Source: GWF2-38-69 sp037127655
GTDB taxonomy: Bacteria > Verrucomicrobiota > Lentisphaeria > Victivallales > GWF2-38-69
Length of the DNA stretch: 6,962 nt
Assembly (NCBI GenBank): GCA_037127655.1
Contig: JBAXXY010000141.1
Span: forward strand, 1 to 6,962
Direction: 5' to 3'
The notes under the pieces were generated by a model that saw only the letters and a program-made list of their open reading frames with translations, was not told the origin of the DNA and searched no databases. The stretch's first letter is position 1. Every line of letters begins with the position of its first letter. Positions 5,961-6,962 of this stretch are shown piece by piece. Position numbers and translations under genes: made by a program.

Positions 5961-6113
5961 TCATGACAACGCCACTATTTTTTCGGCCATCCCCGCTCCA
6001 ACTTTTTTATAATACCTATTGCCTTTTAGATAATCGATTGCTATTTGGGTTAATTCGAGATTCCTTAATAATTCACAAGTATTTCTAGTATAAATATATA
6101 CATTTATGATATA
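5961..6113 (-). pseudogene. 3' remnant of a minus-strand gene cut near the IS element
   Basis: The minus strand is open for 51 sense codons from 6113 down to a TGA at 5961-5963. Its C-terminal 39 or so residues look like real protein: 'CELLRNLELTQIAIDYLKG' followed by 'NRYYKKVGAGMAEKIVALS'. There is no ATG, GTG or TTG start in the frame; a TAA lies immediately upstream (6114-6116), about where the neighbouring insertion sequence should begin. The simplest reading is the surviving 3' end of a gene whose 5' part was removed or displaced by the element. I do not recognise the family. A chance open frame in low-complexity DNA is possible for the first ten codons but less so for the rest. Confidence 0.42.
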
Positions 6114-6121
6114 TTATATTT

Positions 6122-6139
6122 AGTGTAAGGGATTACACT
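6122..6139 (+). repeat. Perfect hairpin with GNRA-type loop at the left side of the IS
   Basis: AGTGTAA (6122-6128) and TTACACT (6133-6139) pair perfectly around GGGA, which fits the GNRA tetraloop pattern. A T-G wobble (6121/6140) can add a pair. CACTA (6146-6150) repeats the arm sequence and could pair with TAGTG at 6121-6125 instead. It lies about 40 nt before the transposase frame, so it may be part of the element's end or leader. Confidence 0.5.
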
Positions 6140-6156
6140 GCATTGCACTAAAACAT

Positions 6157-6962
6157 TTGTACTTTAGAGGAATTATAATATATCAGTTTAGGCATAACCA
6201 GGAAGAATTCGAAAACTTCATACTGCCGTTTGGCGGAAAACTTAAGAGCAGCAATCGATGGGTAATGCTTGGAAAGGCGATACCATGGAAGGAGTTTGAA
6301 GATAGCTATTGTGATCATTTTTCAAAGTTTACCAAAAGAGGACCAAGGGCTCTGACCTTACGGGTAGCTTTAGGCTCTCTGATAATTCAGGAAAAACTCG
6401 GGCAGAGAGATGAAGAGATAGTTATGCAAATAAGCGAGAATCCATATTTGCATTACTTTCTTGGATATGAAAGTTTCTTGATGGAAAAGCCGTATGACTC
6501 TTCCATGTTAGTTCATTTCAGAAAGAGGCTTGGAGCAAAGATTTTAAAAGAGGTTGTCAAAAGGGCAACAACCATGACAGCCAACAAAGATAAAGATGAT
6601 TCTGAAGGGAACAAAGGGATATTGAAAGTTGATGCAACATGCGCTCCATCTGATATAAAATATCCAACAGATCTTAATCTGCTCAATGAGGGCAGAGAAA
6701 CTAGAGAAAATAATAGACGCTCTTTGTGACAAAACTAATGTCAAAAAGCCAAGAACTTATCGGAAGAAGGCTAGAAAAGTGTATCTTTCAACAGCAAAGA
6801 AACGCAATTTTCAAAAGAGTCAAATGCGCAAAGCCATCGGCAAGCAACTGCGCTTTGTCAGAAGGAATTTAAAAAGCATCAAAAAAATATGCGATACCAT
6901 ATCTCTCACAGGATTAAGCACTAAAGAGCATAAAGATCTTCTTGTAGTATCTGAACTCTACA
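6157..6962 (+). pseudogene. Decayed IS5/IS1182-type transposase (DUF772), frameshifted, 3' cut by window
   Basis: The frame encodes the N-terminal DUF772 region of a DDE transposase: 'FENFILPFGGKL', 'NRWVMLGKAIPW', 'ENPYLHYFLGY', 'DSSMLVHFRKRLG', and the first catalytic Asp in 'KVDATCAPSDIKYPTDLNLL' (codon at 6631). The family's natural start is a Met just before 'YQF'. Here that codon (6178-6180) is ATA, 7 nt after an AGAGG ribosome binding site (6166-6170), while the upstream TTG at 6157 has none. After 'NEGRE' (ending 6699) the frame stops at 6727-6729, but the next frame continues from 6701 with 'LEKIIDAL', 'KKPRTYRKKARKVYL' and 'GKQLRFVRRNLKSI' to the window edge. That looks like loss of two bases or gain of one. 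The remaining DDE residues lie outside. Both lesions argue for a dead copy; two sequencing errors are the alternative. Confidence 0.8.

Larger units (their letters stand above)
6121..6962 (+). mobile_element. Left part of an IS5/IS1182-type insertion sequence
   Basis: The transposase remnant, the hairpin before it and the truncated gene on its left suggest that the element begins near 6115-6150. The exact end cannot be fixed because the matching inverted repeat lies beyond the window. The left boundary given here is the start of the structured TAGTG...CACTA segment and is approximate. Confidence 0.5.

Noticed and set aside
6544..6744. 66-codon minus-strand frame
   Set aside because: It is antisense to the transposase segment holding the first catalytic Asp; no independent support.
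1..6962. CRISPR array, tRNA or rRNA genes
   Set aside because: I saw no regularly spaced identical repeats, no cloverleaf with a conserved T-loop, and no rRNA-like sequence.

Overview
The window is AT-rich bacterial DNA, and nearly all confident genes lie on the + strand. The best lineage guess is Lentisphaerota (Victivallis-like) or a close PVC relative. The prepilin at 4043 has the K-FTLLELL leader, the 'NNLKQIGMAINMY..DNNG' block and a terminal 'DG' motif that are abundant there, and the CPKC...CEIC finger at 1118 is also common there. This is family knowledge plus inference; no rRNA or other phylogenetic marker is present.

Layout. Positions 1-199 are about 20% G+C with three inverted repeats, the first followed by T7 and possibly terminating an upstream gene. 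Positions 200-835 encode a 211-aa protein with a helical N-terminus and a fibronectin-III-like C-terminal half. Positions 836-1117 hold nothing I can identify. Positions 1118-1918 encode an unrecognised 266-aa protein with an N-terminal zinc finger. Positions 1919-2314 hold no confident gene but contain an out-of-character block of about 54% G+C (2071-2160), a long interrupted inverted repeat, and a promoter-like TTGACA/TAACAT pair.

Positions 2315-5877 are the core: four co-oriented genes with gaps of 30, 25 and 76 nt. They encode a membrane HD-GYP cyclic-di-GMP phosphodiesterase-type receptor, a type IV pilin/T2SS-like pseudopilin, a Sec-exported protein with a LamG/CBM66-like beta-sandwich, and a bacteriohemerythrin with all seven iron ligands. 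A reasonable inference is a signal-controlled surface or adhesion module: an envelope sensor adjusts c-di-GMP, a pseudopilus and a secreted carbohydrate-binding-type protein act outside, and a diiron O2-binding protein acts in the cytoplasm. The LamG-like domain is one I associate with the C-terminal part of prepilins elsewhere; here it is a separate secreted protein next to a short prepilin.

Positions 5878-6962 are a degraded zone. A hairpin at 5923-5953 separates the hemerythrin gene from the 3' end of an apparently truncated minus-strand gene (5961-6113, no start codon). Beside it is the left part of an IS5/IS1182-type insertion sequence whose transposase has two lesions: an ATA where the ATG start should be, and a frameshift near 6700. 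The element runs off the window.
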